Source: Methanothermobacter sp.
GTDB taxonomy: Archaea > Methanobacteriota > Methanobacteria > Methanobacteriales > Methanothermobacteraceae
Assembly (NCBI RefSeq): GCF_030055435.1
Contig: NZ_JASFYG010000002.1
Coordinates: forward strand, 255,791-319,790
Reading direction: 5' to 3'
Length of the DNA: 64,000 nt
Shown: piece by piece, positions 1 through 8,357 of the stretch
Layout of the letters: each line of letters begins with the position of its first letter
Position numbering within the stretch: position 1 is the first letter of the stretch
Position numbers and translations under genes: made by a program
Notes under the pieces: model-generated
What the model saw: the letters and a program-made list of their open reading frames with translations, nothing else
Told to the model about the DNA's origin: nothing
The model's database searches: none

Positions 1-399
1 GTTGTGGGGCACCCCCTCAGGGAGGAATACGGGCGGATGGTGGATCATGAGGGGATAATCAACCTGGGCTACATAGACTGGGTCAGTGACCTCTACAGCC
101 TCGCCGACCTTGCGGTGCTCTCTGATGATGGGGTGATGGTCCATGAGGCCATTGCAATGAGGGTGCCGGTGGTGGCACTGAGGGGTGTCAAGTATGGAAG
201 GTACCATAACATGGGTGCTGTCTTCAGGGGGGCCGTGCTGGAGACCGACCTTGATGGTATAGATGGGGCTATTTTGAGGGCACTTGAGGCTTCAGATGAT
301 ATGAGGAGGGCCGCTGAGGCCTATAGTGGTGATGTAATAGGGGCGGCAGATAGGATAGCTGAAATTATAGAGGAGGAGGCAGTTAAATCAGTGTCTTGA
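1..399 (+). CDS. glycosyltransferase-like protein, C-terminal part (truncated by window edge)
   Basis: The frame is open at base 1, so only the last 132 codons are present. The fragment has the look of the C-terminal Rossmann half of a GT-B (MurG or UDP-GlcNAc epimerase-like) enzyme: a G-Y-I-D-W turn, then L-A-D-L-A-V-L-S-D-D followed by H-E-A-I-A-M-R-V-P-V-V-A-L, which resembles the E-a-x-a-x-G-x-P-v nucleotide-sugar binding motif. The substrate cannot be inferred. The last 28 bases, including the stop codon, are repeated imperfectly 60 bases downstream. The next gene is convergent. Family assignment rests on motif shape only. Confidence 0.55.
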   Translation, partial: VVGHPLREEYGRMVDHEGIINLGYIDWVSDLYSLADLAVLSDDGVMVHEAIAMRVPVVALRGVKYGRYHNMGAVFRGAVLETDLDGIDGAILRALEASDDMRRAAEAYSGDVIGAADRIAEIIEEEAVKSVS

Positions 400-460
400 G
401 TTTGAAGTGAGCCCCCTATTGGTATCTTATCTGAGGAGGCGGTTAAGTCAGTACCTTGAG
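373..460. repeat. imperfect 28-bp direct repeat spanning two convergent gene ends
   Basis: Bases 373-400 and 433-460 match at 24 of 28 positions with a period of exactly 60. The first copy holds the stop codon of the upstream glycosyltransferase-like gene. The second copy supplies the stop codon (448-450, read on the minus strand) of the convergent oxidoreductase gene. It looks like a local duplication. Confidence 0.7.
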
Positions 461-1731
461 AGGAACCTCATGAGCTTGTATACACCATCCGTTGAGGGGT
501 GTGTCTCCACGAATTCCTCAAATTCATACATTGAAACACCCATTCGCATGAGCAGTGAAAGATAGGGCATTATCAACCTGGCACCCGGTGCAACAGAGTA
601 CACTGCAGTTGCAGTGCCATCATCCTGGATTCTAACCTTATTTAACCCTGTTTTCCCCTCAGAAACACTCCAAAATGAACCTGGACCTGCAAGACCCGGT
701 ATAACAGCCTCCCTACCCTCAGAATCCCCGGTTTCGATGAAGCCAACATCGTACCCCAGTGATATTGCGTAGGGAAGGTAGCGGTAGTCAATTCGCCTCT
801 CAACACCCGCTGCATTGAGCCCTGCCACCACACCCTCCATCCTTGCAACGGGTGTTGTTCCGTGGCCACCTGTAACGTCGCCTGCCGCGTATACGTGTTT
901 TCTTGAGGTCTCCATACGTTCATTAACCTTAACTGCACCGTTTTCTCTGAGCTCAACGAACCCATCAAGGAACTCTGAGTTTGGCCTCTGACCTGTTGCA
1001 AGGAGGGTGAGGCCCTCAATGCGGCCGGCTGATGTTTCGGTACCATCCTCATCTATTGAGGTGGTGGATGTATTCTCAAGGATTCTGACGTCTTTCAGAA
1101 GTTTCCTCATAACGTAATCCCTGATGAGGGGGTCAAGTTTGCCAAGGAACTCGCTTCTTGATACCACGGTCACATCTGATCCAAGGGAGGAGAATATGCC
1201 TGCAAATTCAGCTGCAATTACACCCCCACCTATTATCACGAGTTTTTCCGGGATCCTCTCAAGATCCAGCACATCCCTGTAGGTTATGGCTTTTTCAGCG
1301 CCTTCAATGGGTGGGATGCTGGGCCTGGCCCCTGTTGCTATTATGAGCCTGTCATAGGGGAATTCATCATCCCCTGCGATTACCCTACCTTCTGAGACCT
1401 CTGCGTCGGCGTATATTATCTCAACACCAGCATCAAGTGTCTCCCTTTCTGTAACATGCCTTATCCTGCTGAGTGTTTCCCTAACACCAGCTGCTATTCT
1501 ACTGTAGTCTGCAGAGTATTCAAGGTCAACGACACCGAGATCCCTGAGCCTGCAGGCTTCATCCAGGAATCTTGCAACGTCGTTCAGACCACACACAACC
1601 ATACATCCCTCATTCAGGCATGTTCCCCCGATGAATTTCCTTTCAAGGATTGTAACGTCGTTTTCAAGGGCTGCAAGTTCCATGGCCGCGGCCCTTCCTG
1701 CGGGACCTCCCCCTATCACAACACACTTCAT
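448..1731 (-). CDS. dihydrolipoamide dehydrogenase-like FAD/NAD(P) disulfide oxidoreductase
   Basis: A 427-residue class I pyridine-nucleotide disulfide oxidoreductase. In order it shows an N-terminal FAD Rossmann motif (V-V-I-G-G-G-P-A-G), a redox-active G-G-T-C-L-N-E-G-C near residue 35, a second dinucleotide motif (I-I-G-G-G-V-I-A-A-E-F-A-G) near 165, an FAD-contacting A-A-G-D-V motif near 285 and a C-terminal dimerisation domain. The usual I-P-S-K after the second cysteine is replaced by M-V-V-C, giving a third cysteine. The C-terminal H-P-S-T-D-G is a degenerate form of the family's H-P-T-x-x-E. No 2-oxoacid dehydrogenase genes lie nearby, so the disulfide substrate is unknown. I chose ATG 1731 because AGGTG stands six bases upstream; an in-frame start at 1770 is less likely. 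Confidence 0.8.
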   Translation of the reverse strand: MKCVVIGGGPAGRAAAMELAALENDVTILERKFIGGTCLNEGCMVVCGLNDVARFLDEACRLRDLGVVDLEYSADYSRIAAGVRETLSRIRHVTERETLDAGVEIIYADAEVSEGRVIAGDDEFPYDRLIIATGARPSIPPIEGAEKAITYRDVLDLERIPEKLVIIGGGVIAAEFAGIFSSLGSDVTVVSRSEFLGKLDPLIRDYVMRKLLKDVRILENTSTTSIDEDGTETSAGRIEGLTLLATGQRPNSEFLDGFVELRENGAVKVNERMETSRKHVYAAGDVTGGHGTTPVARMEGVVAGLNAAGVERRIDYRYLPYAISLGYDVGFIETGDSEGREAVIPGLAGPGSFWSVSEGKTGLNKVRIQDDGTATAVYSVAPGARLIMPYLSLLMRMGVSMYEFEEFVETHPSTDGVYKLMRFLSRY

Positions 1732-1767
1732 AGGACGCACCTGTATTAATTCTGAATGATTATTTCC

Positions 1768-1797
1768 CACAAATCTTTATATGTCACAAATCTTTAT
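1768..1797. promoter_or_regulatory. 13-bp direct repeat in the oxidoreductase/hypC divergent promoter
   Basis: CACAAATCTTTAT occurs at 1768-1780 and again at 1785-1797, a 17-bp period. TATA-like bases (TTTATATG) overlap the first copy, and the region lies between the divergent starts at 1731 and 1858. It could be a paired regulator site or a duplicated promoter element. Which gene it serves cannot be decided from sequence. Confidence 0.4.
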
Positions 1798-1857
1798 CTA
1801 ATTACTGACAGTGTAATTTTTTGACTTTAATCCTATTAATTTGGAGAGGGTTATTGA

Positions 1858-2106
1858 ATGTGTATTGCAGCACCTGCTCAGATTATTGAAATTGACAGTG
1901 AGGATAATGTTGCCACCGTCGACTTTGGTGGTGTGAGGCAACAGGTGAAACTTGATCTTGTGGATGACGTTGAGGAGGGCAAGTATGTGCTTGTTCACTC
2001 AGGCTACGCCATTGAGGTCATGTCTGACGAGGCGGCCAGGGAGTCCCTGGAGGCCTGGGATGAACTTCTGAAGGCCCTTGAAGAGGAGGATAACCTGGAA
2101 ATTTGA
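1858..2106 (+). CDS. hypC: HypC/HupF-family hydrogenase assembly chaperone
   Basis: An 82-residue protein that begins M-C-I-A-A-P-A-Q, the family's hallmark: after removal of Met1 the N-terminal cysteine takes part in transferring the Fe(CN)2CO unit, with HypD, to the large subunit of [NiFe] hydrogenases. Length and the small beta-barrel pattern (D-F-G-G-V-R-Q-Q-V; Y-V-L-V-H-S-G-Y-A-I) match the family. GGAGAGGG precedes the ATG. No other hyp genes are in the window, so it stands alone here. Likely clients are the F420-reducing and other [NiFe] hydrogenases of the methanogen, which is inference. Confidence 0.93.
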   Translation: MCIAAPAQIIEIDSEDNVATVDFGGVRQQVKLDLVDDVEEGKYVLVHSGYAIEVMSDEAARESLEAWDELLKALEEEDNLEI

Positions 2107-2175
2107 ATTTCCAGGATTCCATTTAATTTTAAAGGTTCTGGTTTATTCTTTGCTGCTTTGGTGTACTGAAGTCCT

Positions 2176-2679
2176 TCAGTATATCGACACCCTTTTAACA
2201 CCATCTATTTTCAGGAATTCCCTGAGTAGACTGCCGGGGATAGGTTTTTCTGTTATTATGGTTAGTTTCGGATTTTCATCCAGTTCAGGGTCCCCTGCAT
2301 GGGCTTGCCTTATGCTTATACCGCTATTGGATATCAGCTCTGCAGCAGCGGCAAGTATCCCGGGGTTACGGGCTTCTGCCTCTATCTCCACAACACCAAA
2401 GTCAAGTTCGGCTGCAGCGTCCCTCAGGAGTGCCCCTGCGGGTCTGAGGTTCTGGAATATCCCCCTGAGTTTTTCATCCTCCAGGATGGTTTCTGCTGTT
2501 GCCCTTACTGTTCTCCTGTCAACACCTATGGCCCTTGCAAGGGCAACGTCATTTATTTCAACGTCATCACAGTAGACCTTTCCATCAGGGTCTATTCTGA
2601 GTCCCAGCTCTATGATCTTCCTTGCAACATCCATTCTCGACGGGTATCTTTCGAATCTGTGCTTTATCTGATTCCACAT
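2176..2679 (-). CDS. trpY: TrpY-like tryptophan operon repressor
   Basis: A 167-residue protein transcribed divergently from trpE. Residues about 15-70 contain a helix-turn-helix (V-A-L-A-R-A-I-G-V-D-R-R-T-V-R-A-T). The C-terminal half resembles a small ligand-binding ACT-like domain (F-G-V-V-E-I-E-A near 95; L-T-I-I-T-E near 140). Size, position and orientation match TrpY, which in Methanothermobacter thermautotrophicus represses trpEGCFBAD in response to tryptophan and binds TGTACA-type TRP boxes between the two genes. Such a box is present at 2696-2701. GGTG lies five bases before the ATG. Identification relies on context plus fold pattern. Confidence 0.85.
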   Translation of the reverse strand: MWNQIKHRFERYPSRMDVARKIIELGLRIDPDGKVYCDDVEINDVALARAIGVDRRTVRATAETILEDEKLRGIFQNLRPAGALLRDAAAELDFGVVEIEAEARNPGILAAAAELISNSGISIRQAHAGDPELDENPKLTIITEKPIPGSLLREFLKIDGVKRVSIY

Positions 2680-2695
2680 AACAACACCACATCAA

Positions 2696-2749
2696 TGTAC
2701 ATTATTATACAGGCAAGATTTAAATAGTACTTTCATGTATAAGTACTTT
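2696..2749. promoter_or_regulatory. trpY/trpE intergenic operator-promoter region
   Basis: The 97-bp gap between trpY and trpE holds a TRP-box match TGTACA (2696-2701), TATACA (2706-2711; reads TGTATA on the other strand), a TATA box TTTAAATA (2719-2726), TGTATA (2736-2741) and two direct copies of AGTACTTT (2726-2733 and 2742-2749, 16 bp apart). The two TGTATA half-sites face each other almost symmetrically around the TATA box. TrpY bound here could block TBP in both directions; that is inference from TrpY biology. Confidence 0.75.
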
Positions 2750-2776
2750 GTGGATTAATTAAGGTGATATGAATGC

Positions 2777-4189
2777 ATGGGAGTGAATGTTTTTGGCATT
2801 ATAAACCTGGAAAAACCCATAAAAGAAAAACTGGAATTCAGAGAACCCTTTGAAGTATTCAAAAGTATCTATTCTGAATATGAGTCTTCATTCCTTCTGG
2901 AGTCCATGGAAAGTGACACTGGACTTGCAAGGTACTCATTCATTGGATTTGAACCTGAGATGATAATAAGGGCCCGTGAAGGGGTCATTGAGGTTGATGA
3001 TGGTGAGTCCAGGGAGGAGTTTGATTCTAAAAACCCATTTGAGGACCTCAGGGGATTTCTGAAGATGGAAAAAAATTCTGGAGGATTCTGCGGGGGTCTC
3101 GTGGGTTACATATCCTATCAGGCCGCAAGATTCTTTGACACCATCCACCTCAGTGAAGGTGATTTTCCTGACTTTGAATTTGGACTCTTCCTTGATGGTA
3201 TCATGTTCAACCACCTGACAGGGGAATGCAGCTACATCAGCCGTCACGACAACAGACTACCTGATATAGCTCCCCTCCTTGGAGAGGAGGTCCCCACAGG
3301 GACCCTTGGATACAGGAGGAAACGAACACTCCTCTCAAAAAGGAGGTACATGGACATGGTCCTTGAGGCCAAGGAGAGGATAAGGGAGGGTGAAATATTT
3401 CAGGCAGTGCTCTCCAATGCCACAGATTACAGGCTGAGTGGAGACAGGCTCTCATTCTATGAATCCCTCAGGAGGATCAACCCCTCCCCATACATGTACT
3501 ACCTTAAACTGGGTGAACAGGAGATAATCGGCTCAAGCCCCGAGATGCTTGTCAGAGTTGAGGATAGAAGGGTTGAAACCTTCCCTATTGCGGGAACACG
3601 TCCCAGAGGAAGGACAGAAGAGGAGGACAGGATGATAGCCTCTGATCTTTTATCTGATGAGAAGGAACTTGCAGAGCACCTCATGCTGGTTGACCTGGCC
3701 CGGAACGATATAGGGCGGGTCTCAGAGTTCGGCTCGGTGGAGGTGCCTGAATACATGACCATAAAGAAGTTCTCCCATGTGCAGCACATACTCTCCCATG
3801 TAACCGGTAAATTGAGGGATGGAATTGACGCGATTGATGCACTGGGGGCTGTTTTTCCTGCAGGCACCGTGAGCGGAGCACCAAAGATAAGGGCAATGGA
3901 GATAATAGAGTCCCTTGAAGGTTTTCCAAGAAATGCCTATGCAGGTGCACTCGGCTACCTCTCACTCAATGGAAACGCGGACTTCGCAATAACCATAAGG
4001 TCAATGGTATGCCAGGGAAAAACAGGTAGAATCCAGGCAGGAGCAGGGATAGTTCATGACTCCATCCCGGAGATGGAATATCTGGAGTGCCAGAATAAGG
4101 CGAGAGCCCTTCTAAAATCAATGGAAATGGCAGCTAACACTGAGCACCTTATGGGTGCTCAGCTGCCCTACAATGGAGATGGCAGGTGA
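2777..4189 (+). CDS. trpE: anthranilate synthase component I
   Basis: A 470-residue chorismate-using subunit that makes anthranilate with ammonia supplied by TrpG. The N-terminal region carries the tryptophan feedback motif L-L-E-S-M-E-S. The C-terminal chorismate-binding domain shows F-Q-A-V-L-S, S-P-E-M-L-V-R, I-A-G-T-R-P-R-G-R, D-E-K-E-L-A-E-H-M-L-V-D-L-A-R-N-D and P-A-G-T-V-S-G-A-P-K-I-R-A-M-E. First gene of trpEGCFBAD. The start ATG at 2777 lies eight bases after GGTGAT (2763-2768). Two out-of-frame ATGs (2769, 2773) sit between them; the first opens a five-codon frame containing a Trp codon. Its stop is six bases before trpG. Confidence 0.96.
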   Translation: MGVNVFGIINLEKPIKEKLEFREPFEVFKSIYSEYESSFLLESMESDTGLARYSFIGFEPEMIIRAREGVIEVDDGESREEFDSKNPFEDLRGFLKMEKNSGGFCGGLVGYISYQAARFFDTIHLSEGDFPDFEFGLFLDGIMFNHLTGECSYISRHDNRLPDIAPLLGEEVPTGTLGYRRKRTLLSKRRYMDMVLEAKERIREGEIFQAVLSNATDYRLSGDRLSFYESLRRINPSPYMYYLKLGEQEIIGSSPEMLVRVEDRRVETFPIAGTRPRGRTEEEDRMIASDLLSDEKELAEHLMLVDLARNDIGRVSEFGSVEVPEYMTIKKFSHVQHILSHVTGKLRDGIDAIDALGAVFPAGTVSGAPKIRAMEIIESLEGFPRNAYAGALGYLSLNGNADFAITIRSMVCQGKTGRIQAGAGIVHDSIPEMEYLECQNKARALLKSMEMAANTEHLMGAQLPYNGDGR

Positions 4190-4195
4190 AGAAAG

Positions 4196-4777
4196 TTGAT
4201 CCTGATAATAGATAACTATGACTCATTCACCCACAACCTCTACCAGATGGCAGGGGAGATCCTCATGGAAATGGATCCAGCAGATATAATGGTTGTGAGA
4301 AACGATGAGGTGAACATTGATGACGTTAGAGACCTTGACCCTGAAAAGATAATAATCTCCCCGGGTCCAGGCAACCCCCTTAAGAGGGAAGATTTTGGTA
4401 TATGCAGTGAGGTGATAGGTGAATTCACTGATAGGCCCATACTGGGGGTCTGCCTTGGACACCAAGGGATATTCCATTACTTTGGTGGTGTTGTTGGTTA
4501 CGGGGAACCTGTTCATGGAAAGATCAGTGAGGTCTTCCATGACGGATCAGAACTCTTCAGGGGAGTTCCAAATCCCTTCAGGGCCACAAGGTACCATTCA
4601 CTGAGATGTGAATGTAATGGGGTGCCTGAGGACATCCTGGTATCTGCATCTGCACCTGACGGCACCATAATGGCCATAAGACACCGGAGGTACCCAGTCT
4701 ACGGCTTACAGTTCCACCCGGAATCAGCGGGAACCCCCCATGGGAGGGACATACTTGAAAATTTCCTCAGGATGTGA
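4196..4777 (+). CDS. trpG: anthranilate synthase component II (glutamine amidotransferase)
   Basis: A 193-residue class I glutamine amidotransferase that releases ammonia from glutamine for TrpE. It shows N-Y-D-S-F-T-H-N at the N-terminus, S-P-G-P-G-N-P, the nucleophile motif G-V-C-L-G-H-Q-G (Cys near residue 84) and the catalytic H-P-E-S near the C-terminus. It starts with TTG at 4196, six bases after the trpE stop; AGGTGA of the trpE end serves as ribosome binding site. It is a free-standing subunit, not fused to TrpE or TrpD. Confidence 0.96.
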   Translation: MILIIDNYDSFTHNLYQMAGEILMEMDPADIMVVRNDEVNIDDVRDLDPEKIIISPGPGNPLKREDFGICSEVIGEFTDRPILGVCLGHQGIFHYFGGVVGYGEPVHGKISEVFHDGSELFRGVPNPFRATRYHSLRCECNGVPEDILVSASAPDGTIMAIRHRRYPVYGLQFHPESAGTPHGRDILENFLRM

Positions 4778-4781
4778 TCAG

Positions 4782-5606
4782 ATGTCCATACTCCAGGAGA
4801 TAATAAGGTCAAAAAAACTTGAGATCAGAGATTTATCCAGAAAAAAGCCCCTTGAAGAGCTCAGGGATGACCTCACATTCCTGGACGAACCATTGAGTTT
4901 CACTGATGCACTAACAGGAAACCGTGTATCGCTCATATGTGAATATAAAAGGGCATCCCCTTCCTCAGGAAGAACCTATGGGAGGGGCCTCCATGAGATG
5001 ATGGAAGTGTACAGGGAGGGCGCAGACGCTGTTTCTGTTATCACAGAGAACAGGTACTTCCATGGATCCATAGAGTTCCTCAGGGAGGCTTCAGAATATG
5101 GTATACCCCTCCTCATGAAGGACTTCGTGGTGGACGAGTACCAGATATACCAGGCAAGGGCATCAGGGGCATCATCGGTTCTCCTAATAACCGGGGTTTT
5201 TCCTGACCTTGAATCAGGAATTGAAACCTGTAGGGAACTTTCAATGGAGCCCCTGGTGGAGTGTCACAGTGCAATCGACATATACAGGGCCATAGAGGCC
5301 GGGGCAGAGATCATAGGAGTTAACAACAGAAACCTGGAAACACTCGAGGTTAACCTTGGGCGCACAAGGGCCCTGGCCCCCCTCGTACCCGATGAGCTGC
5401 TCCTGGTATCAGAAAGCGGGGTCAGGGGGCCTGAGGATGCTGAGATACTTGCAGGCTGCGGGGCAGACGCGCTCCTCATAGGCACCTCCCTCATGCTGGC
5501 CAGTGATCCACGGGAACTCCTTGATGAGATAATAGCAGCCGTTAAATCCTGTAGACCCGGCAGAAAGAGGTACTCAGGGGACGAATTCTTTGAACAGTTC
5601 GCATGA
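4782..5606 (+). CDS. trpC: indole-3-glycerol phosphate synthase
   Basis: A 274-residue TIM barrel that closes CdRP to indole-3-glycerol phosphate. It shows the family motifs [12 protein letters not shown] (active-site Glu/Lys), [19 protein letters not shown] and V-S-E-S-G-V. Start ATG 4782 lies four bases after the trpG stop; GTGAT just upstream is the likely ribosome binding element. An in-frame ATG at 4740 inside trpG would add 14 residues with no family counterpart. It is separate from TrpF, unlike the enterobacterial fusion. Confidence 0.96.
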   Translation: MSILQEIIRSKKLEIRDLSRKKPLEELRDDLTFLDEPLSFTDALTGNRVSLICEYKRASPSSGRTYGRGLHEMMEVYREGADAVSVITENRYFHGSIEFLREASEYGIPLLMKDFVVDEYQIYQARASGASSVLLITGVFPDLESGIETCRELSMEPLVECHSAIDIYRAIEAGAEIIGVNNRNLETLEVNLGRTRALAPLVPDELLLVSESGVRGPEDAEILAGCGADALLIGTSLMLASDPRELLDEIIAAVKSCRPGRKRYSGDEFFEQFA

Positions 5607-5633
5607 GCAACCTATGGGGAAGGAATGAGTCAG

Positions 5634-6314
5634 ATGAAGATCAAGATCTGTGGGCTCACCAGGGAGGAGGACGTTGTCCTCGCAGATTCACTTGGGGCCG
5701 ATTTACTGGGATTCATACATGCACGAAGGTCGCCAAGGCACCTTGAACTGGGGGATGTGGCGGAACTCTCCTCCATCATACCGGATGAAAAGGCTGTTAT
5801 TGTCCTTGAGACATCAGAAACCAGTAGGATAAGGGAGGCCGTAGATGAAACAGGTATAGAAAGGATACAGCTTCACTCTGTAAGTCCTGAAACAGCTGGA
5901 AGAATCCATGAGTCCCTCCATGAGGAGGGATACAGTCTGGAGCTGACCCTCGCCATCCCCCCACTTTCTTCCTACATCTGCGGACATGAATTTCAGGGAG
6001 TATCCGGCCTGATCCTTGACTCGGCTGCAGGTGGAAAAACAGGGGGCACAGGGAAGATAATACCCCCCTCAGATGGCCTTGAGTTACTGGCCCTTGTAAG
6101 GGGAATGGATCCCTCCCTGAGGGTTACACTTGCAGGGGGCCTTACACTGGAATTTGTCAGGAAAAACATGGAATATGTATCGAAATTCGACTGCCTGGAC
6201 TTCAACTCAGGAATTGAGGCTGAGCCGGGTGTAAAGGACCATGAGATGATGGCTGAACTCATGGACTACATTGAGGGACTCCCCTCCAGAAAAGGGGCAA
6301 TTGAAAAATTATAG
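5634..6314 (+). CDS. trpF: phosphoribosylanthranilate isomerase
   Basis: A 226-residue TIM barrel for the Amadori rearrangement of PRA to CdRP. Family signatures are the start M-K-I-K-I-C-G-L-T (catalytic Cys), the I-Q-L-H strand, [15 protein letters not shown] (catalytic Asp) and L-A-G-G-L. I chose ATG 5634 because AAGGA lies nine bases upstream and the protein then begins as the family does; ATG 5625 would add M-S-Q but touches the ribosome binding site. The gene is separated from trpC by 27 bases. Confidence 0.94.
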   Translation: MKIKICGLTREEDVVLADSLGADLLGFIHARRSPRHLELGDVAELSSIIPDEKAVIVLETSETSRIREAVDETGIERIQLHSVSPETAGRIHESLHEEGYSLELTLAIPPLSSYICGHEFQGVSGLILDSAAGGKTGGTGKIIPPSDGLELLALVRGMDPSLRVTLAGGLTLEFVRKNMEYVSKFDCLDFNSGIEAEPGVKDHEMMAELMDYIEGLPSRKGAIEKL

Positions 6315-6324
6315 GTGTTTTATC

Positions 6325-7506
6325 ATGATAATGGATGGTAAATTCGGTAAATATGGAGGAATATTCGTGCCAGAACTCCTCATACCTGCACTTGAGGAGC
6401 TTGAGGCGGCATTCCTCCACTACAGTAAGGATAGGAGGTTCAATGAGGACCTGGACCACTACCTGAGGGAGTACGCAGGAAGACCAACAGGTCTATACCA
6501 CGCCAGGAACCTCTCAGAGAAACTTGGATGCAATGTCTACCTCAAGAGGGAGGATATGCTGCATACAGGGGCCCATAAAATAAACAATACAATAGGACAG
6601 GCACTCCTCGCGAGGTATATGGGTAAGAGGAGGCTGATAGCAGAGACAGGTGCAGGGCAGCATGGAATAGCAACTGCAGCAGCAGGCGCCCTCTTCGGGA
6701 TGGAAGTTGATGTCTACATGGGAACCGAGGATGTTGAGAGACAGAAACTCAACGTCTTCAGGATGGAGATCTCAGGTGCCAGGGTCATACCTGTTGATTC
6801 AGGTTCGAGGACACTTAAGGACGCCATAAACCAGGCCATGAGGGACTGGATAAGCAGCGTGGAGGACACCCACTATCTGATAGGATCCACCATGGGCCCC
6901 CACCCCTACCCCACAATGGTGAAGCACTTCCAGAGCGTCATAGGCAGGGAGGCCAGGGAACAGATACTTGAAATTGAGGGTGAACTCCCTGATACCATAA
7001 TAGCCTGCGTTGGCGGAGGTAGCAATGCCATAGGCATATTCTCGGCCTTCCTTGATGATGATGATGTTGAACTGATAGGTGCAGAGGGAGGGGGTGAAGG
7101 TATAGAGTCAGGAAACCATGGGGCAACCCTATCTGCCGGTTCAGAGGGTGTACTGCATGGTTCACTTTCATATGTACTCCAGGATGATGATGGACAGATA
7201 AATGAGGCCCACTCGGTTTCTGCGGGCCTCGACTATCCGGGGGTTGGCCCGGAGCATGCATACCTCATGGAGACTGGAAGGGCAAGGTATGAGCCCATAA
7301 CCGACGCCGAGGCCCTCAGGGGCTTCAAACTCCTCTCAAGATGTGAGGGTATAATGCCGGCGCTTGAAAGCGCCCATGCCATAGCATGTCTTGAAAAATA
7401 CGCCTCAAAACCTGAAAACAGGGGAAAAACTGTTATAGTTAACCTTTCAGGAAGGGGAGACAAGGACATGTTCCTTGCAGCAGGCCTTCTGGGGGTGGAC
7501 GTATGA
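6325..7506 (+). CDS. trpB: tryptophan synthase beta chain (TrpB1 type)
   Basis: A 393-residue PLP enzyme that joins indole and serine. It has the PLP-lysine motif [17 protein letters not shown], the phosphate-binding G-G-G-S-N-A-I-G and a C-terminal S-G-R-G-D-K-D. The E-T-G-A-G-Q-H-G loop and lack of a long N-terminal insertion mark the TrpB1 form that pairs with TrpA. ATG 6325 follows AGGTG by seven bases. The stop overlaps an ATG at 7503 that could serve trpA. Confidence 0.96.
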   Translation: MIMDGKFGKYGGIFVPELLIPALEELEAAFLHYSKDRRFNEDLDHYLREYAGRPTGLYHARNLSEKLGCNVYLKREDMLHTGAHKINNTIGQALLARYMGKRRLIAETGAGQHGIATAAAGALFGMEVDVYMGTEDVERQKLNVFRMEISGARVIPVDSGSRTLKDAINQAMRDWISSVEDTHYLIGSTMGPHPYPTMVKHFQSVIGREAREQILEIEGELPDTIIACVGGGSNAIGIFSAFLDDDDVELIGAEGGGEGIESGNHGATLSAGSEGVLHGSLSYVLQDDDGQINEAHSVSAGLDYPGVGPEHAYLMETGRARYEPITDAEALRGFKLLSRCEGIMPALESAHAIACLEKYASKPENRGKTVIVNLSGRGDKDMFLAAGLLGVDV

Positions 7507-7572
7507 ATTACGCTGGAGTAACTCAGAAAGATATACATAGTACTGGAGTGGGGAGTTATATGAATTACGCTG
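7503..7572 (+). repeat. duplicated trpA start region
   Basis: ATGAATTACGCTG is present at 7503-7515 and again at 7560-7572, 57 bp (19 codons) apart and in frame. The first ATG overlaps the trpB stop as ATGA. The second gives the family-typical TrpA N-terminus. Both have G-rich ribosome binding sequences upstream. Confidence 0.85.
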
Positions 7573-8357
7573 AAATGTTCAGCAGGGTTGAGGGATGTGC
7601 CTTTGTCCCCTTCGTGGTTGCAGGGGACCCTGACATGGAGACCTCAATTGAAATCATAAGGACACTTGTGGATGCCGGTGCAGATGCCCTTGAAATAGGC
7701 TTCCCATTCTCTGATCCCATAGCAGACGGCACAAGTGTACAGGAGGCTGATCTGAGGGCTTTAAATTCCGGGATGACCACCGATGACTGCTTCAGGCTGA
7801 TAGAGAGGATAAGAGAATTCACCTCAGTACCGGTGGGCCTTCTTGTATACTACAACCTGATATACCGCATGGGTGTTGATGAATTCTACAGGAGGGCCGC
7901 TGGGTCAGGTGTTACAGGCATCCTCGCGGCTGATCTTCCCCCGGAGGAGGCCGCCGAGGCCCTCAGTGCGGCTGAAAAGTATGGTATTGATCAGATCTTC
8001 ATAGTTGCACCCACAACAGACAATCAGCGCCTCAAAATGATCTCAGAGGTTTCCTCAGGGTTCCACTACCTTGTATCGGTTATGGGTGTCACCGGTGTAA
8101 GGTCCAGGGTTGAGGAGAGCACACTTGAACTCATAGAGAGGGTTAAGGGGGCAGGAAGCCTTCCTGTGATGGTTGGCTTTGGTGTTTCACAGCCAGAACA
8201 TGTGAGGATGCTTGCTGACGCAGGTGCTGATGGTGTTATAGTTGGAAGCGCAATCATAGATCTGATATCCAAAAATCTTGATGACAGGGAGAGGATGCTT
8301 CGGGAGATATACGAAATGGTCAGAAAAATGAAGAACGCTGCAGGGGGGTCCAGATGA
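7560..8357 (+). CDS. trpA: tryptophan synthase alpha chain
   Basis: A 265-residue TIM barrel that cleaves indole-3-glycerol phosphate and passes indole to TrpB. It shows [11 protein letters not shown] near residue 14, the catalytic [13 protein letters not shown] (Glu and Asp) and V-G-F-G-V-S near the phosphate site. I chose ATG 7560 because the protein then matches the family N-terminus and GGGGAG lies close upstream. A start at 7503, overlapping the trpB stop, would add 19 residues and is possible, since this region is a duplication. The stop overlaps the trpD start (ATGA). Confidence 0.94.
   Translation: MNYAEMFSRVEGCAFVPFVVAGDPDMETSIEIIRTLVDAGADALEIGFPFSDPIADGTSVQEADLRALNSGMTTDDCFRLIERIREFTSVPVGLLVYYNLIYRMGVDEFYRRAAGSGVTGILAADLPPEEAAEALSAAEKYGIDQIFIVAPTTDNQRLKMISEVSSGFHYLVSVMGVTGVRSRVEESTLELIERVKGAGSLPVMVGFGVSQPEHVRMLADAGADGVIVGSAIIDLISKNLDDRERMLREIYEMVRKMKNAAGGSR

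Noticed and set aside
3499..3965. Long antisense open frames inside trpE and other genes
   Set aside because: They lie opposite well-supported genes, have low-complexity Ser/Arg-rich translations and no ribosome binding sites; they are shadows of coding sequence.
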